DNA from: Bovifimicola sp964595785
Lineage (GTDB): Bacteria > Bacillota > Clostridia > Lachnospirales > Lachnospiraceae
Direction of reading: 5' to 3'
DNA: 12,990 nt
Assembly: GCA_964595785.1 (NCBI GenBank)
Contig: CAZQRO010000059.1
Location: forward strand, 1-12,990
The notes below the pieces were generated by a model. That model was given only the letters and a program-made list of their open reading frames with translations, did not search any database and was not told the origin of the DNA. The position numbers were made by a program, and so were the translations under genes. Of the stretch, positions 12,654-12,990 are shown piece after piece (within the stretch, counting starts at the first letter, position 1; the number at the start of each line of letters is the position of its first letter).

Positions 12654-12990
12654 GGTTCATGTCTTTAAGGTAAATTATTACATAAGATATGCATGTAATA
12701 ATAATTGATAAAATAAATATAGAAAAATTATTTATTTTTAAAATATTTATAAAAATCACATCACAGGATTTTATTAAAAGAAAAACAACCATAAAAGGGT
12801 ACAAAAAGGCTTTACGTATATTAATATGGAATCTTATTAAACGGAATGTGGAAATGTAATGAAATATTGAACTGATGACAGAACTTGCAACTAATCCGAA
12901 AATGTAGCCATTAATTCCTAATTTTGGAATGAGTATAATTATAGATAATATTTGAATCAGAGTTGAAACAATATTATGTCTGAAGGTGAT
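12646..12990 (-). CDS. C-terminal part of a membrane transporter, probably polysaccharide flippase/SpoVB-like (partial)
   Basis: Reading the minus strand from the window edge gives 114 uninterrupted codons and a TAA at 12648-12646; the gene starts beyond the window. The peptide is strongly hydrophobic, with about three to four membrane segments. It begins with ITFRHNIVSTLIQILSIII and LIPKLGINGYIFGLVASSVIS, followed by a basic stretch FRLIRFHINIRKAF and two more helices. The pattern of a helix, then IPKLGINGYIFG, then a helix and a basic loop is typical of the C-terminal part of the MOP flippase families (SpoVB, Wzx-like O-antigen/polysaccharide transporters). The family assignment is by pattern only. 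It converges on the DUF4130 gene with an 8-nt overlap of the stop regions. Confidence 0.7.
   Translation of the reverse strand: MTFRHNIVSTLIQILSIIILIPKLGINGYIFGLVASSVISSIFHYISTFRLIRFHINIRKAFLYPFMVVFLLIKSCDVIFINILKINNFSIFILSIIITCISYVIIYLKDMNLN

Noticed and set aside
12674..12702. Hairpin ATTATTACAT/ATGTAATAAT as terminator of the DUF4130 unit
   Set aside because: The stem is AT-only apart from one C-G pair, no T-run follows, and it lies inside the minus-strand gene.
12710..12739. AAAATAAAT/ATTTATTTT hairpin followed by T residues
   Set aside because: A stem of only A-T pairs is too weak for a terminator, and chance symmetry is expected in such AT-rich coding DNA.

Overview
The window is AT-rich chromosomal DNA from a Gram-positive anaerobe of the Clostridia. 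A Lachnospiraceae member, possibly near Lachnospira/Eubacterium eligens, fits best. The basis is AT-rich codon use, strong GGAGG ribosome binding sites, a short HisG that needs HisZ, a HisIE carrying an extra HisA/HisF-like domain, and the gene pair of a B12-type radical SAM protein with a DUF2344 protein ahead of RNase G. The genus is inference. An exact 100-base run of N (3705-3804) marks a scaffold gap, so this is a draft assembly.

Layout. Positions 1-302 hold a consensus sigma-A promoter (TTGACA-N17-TATAAT) and a leader of about 245 nt with hairpins. Positions 303-5760 hold hisZ, hisG, hisD, hisB and a HisA/F-like-HisIE fusion, which is only part of the histidine pathway: hisC, hisH, hisA, hisF and the histidinol-phosphatase are not here. 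Two related structured repeats of about 150 nt fill the hisG-hisD and hisD-hisB gaps and provide the ribosome binding site of the downstream gene. A diverged, shorter relative may sit before hisZ. The assembly gap lies inside the second copy. Only 18 nt after the his genes comes a tight block (5779-9537): a B12-binding-type radical SAM protein, a DUF2344 protein and RNase G. All three use non-ATG starts, and the second and third overlap the gene before them. All eight genes could share one transcript.

Positions 9589-10302 are a self-contained unit: promoter with a LacI-family/cre-like palindrome, one four-helix membrane protein of unknown function, and a strong intrinsic terminator. Positions 10299-10440 carry a second, unrelated, GC-richer palindromic element. 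Positions 10481-12653 hold a two-gene unit: a radical SAM protein with a helix-hairpin-helix and its usual partner, a DUF4130 protein, both of a family pair linked to DNA repair. Its promoter contains a perfect GAAC-N4-GTTC palindrome, the core of the Firmicutes LexA (SOS) operator, just downstream of the -10 box. The right end (12646-12990) is the C-terminal part of a membrane protein on the minus strand, probably a polysaccharide flippase/SpoVB-like transporter. It converges on and overlaps the DUF4130 gene by 8 nt.

Most notable are the LexA-type operator on the radical SAM/DUF4130 unit, the structured repeats placed at ribosome binding sites inside the his operon with a checkable pseudoknot prediction, the inactive-looking HisA/F-like domain fused to HisIE, and the separate palindromic element at 10299-10440.
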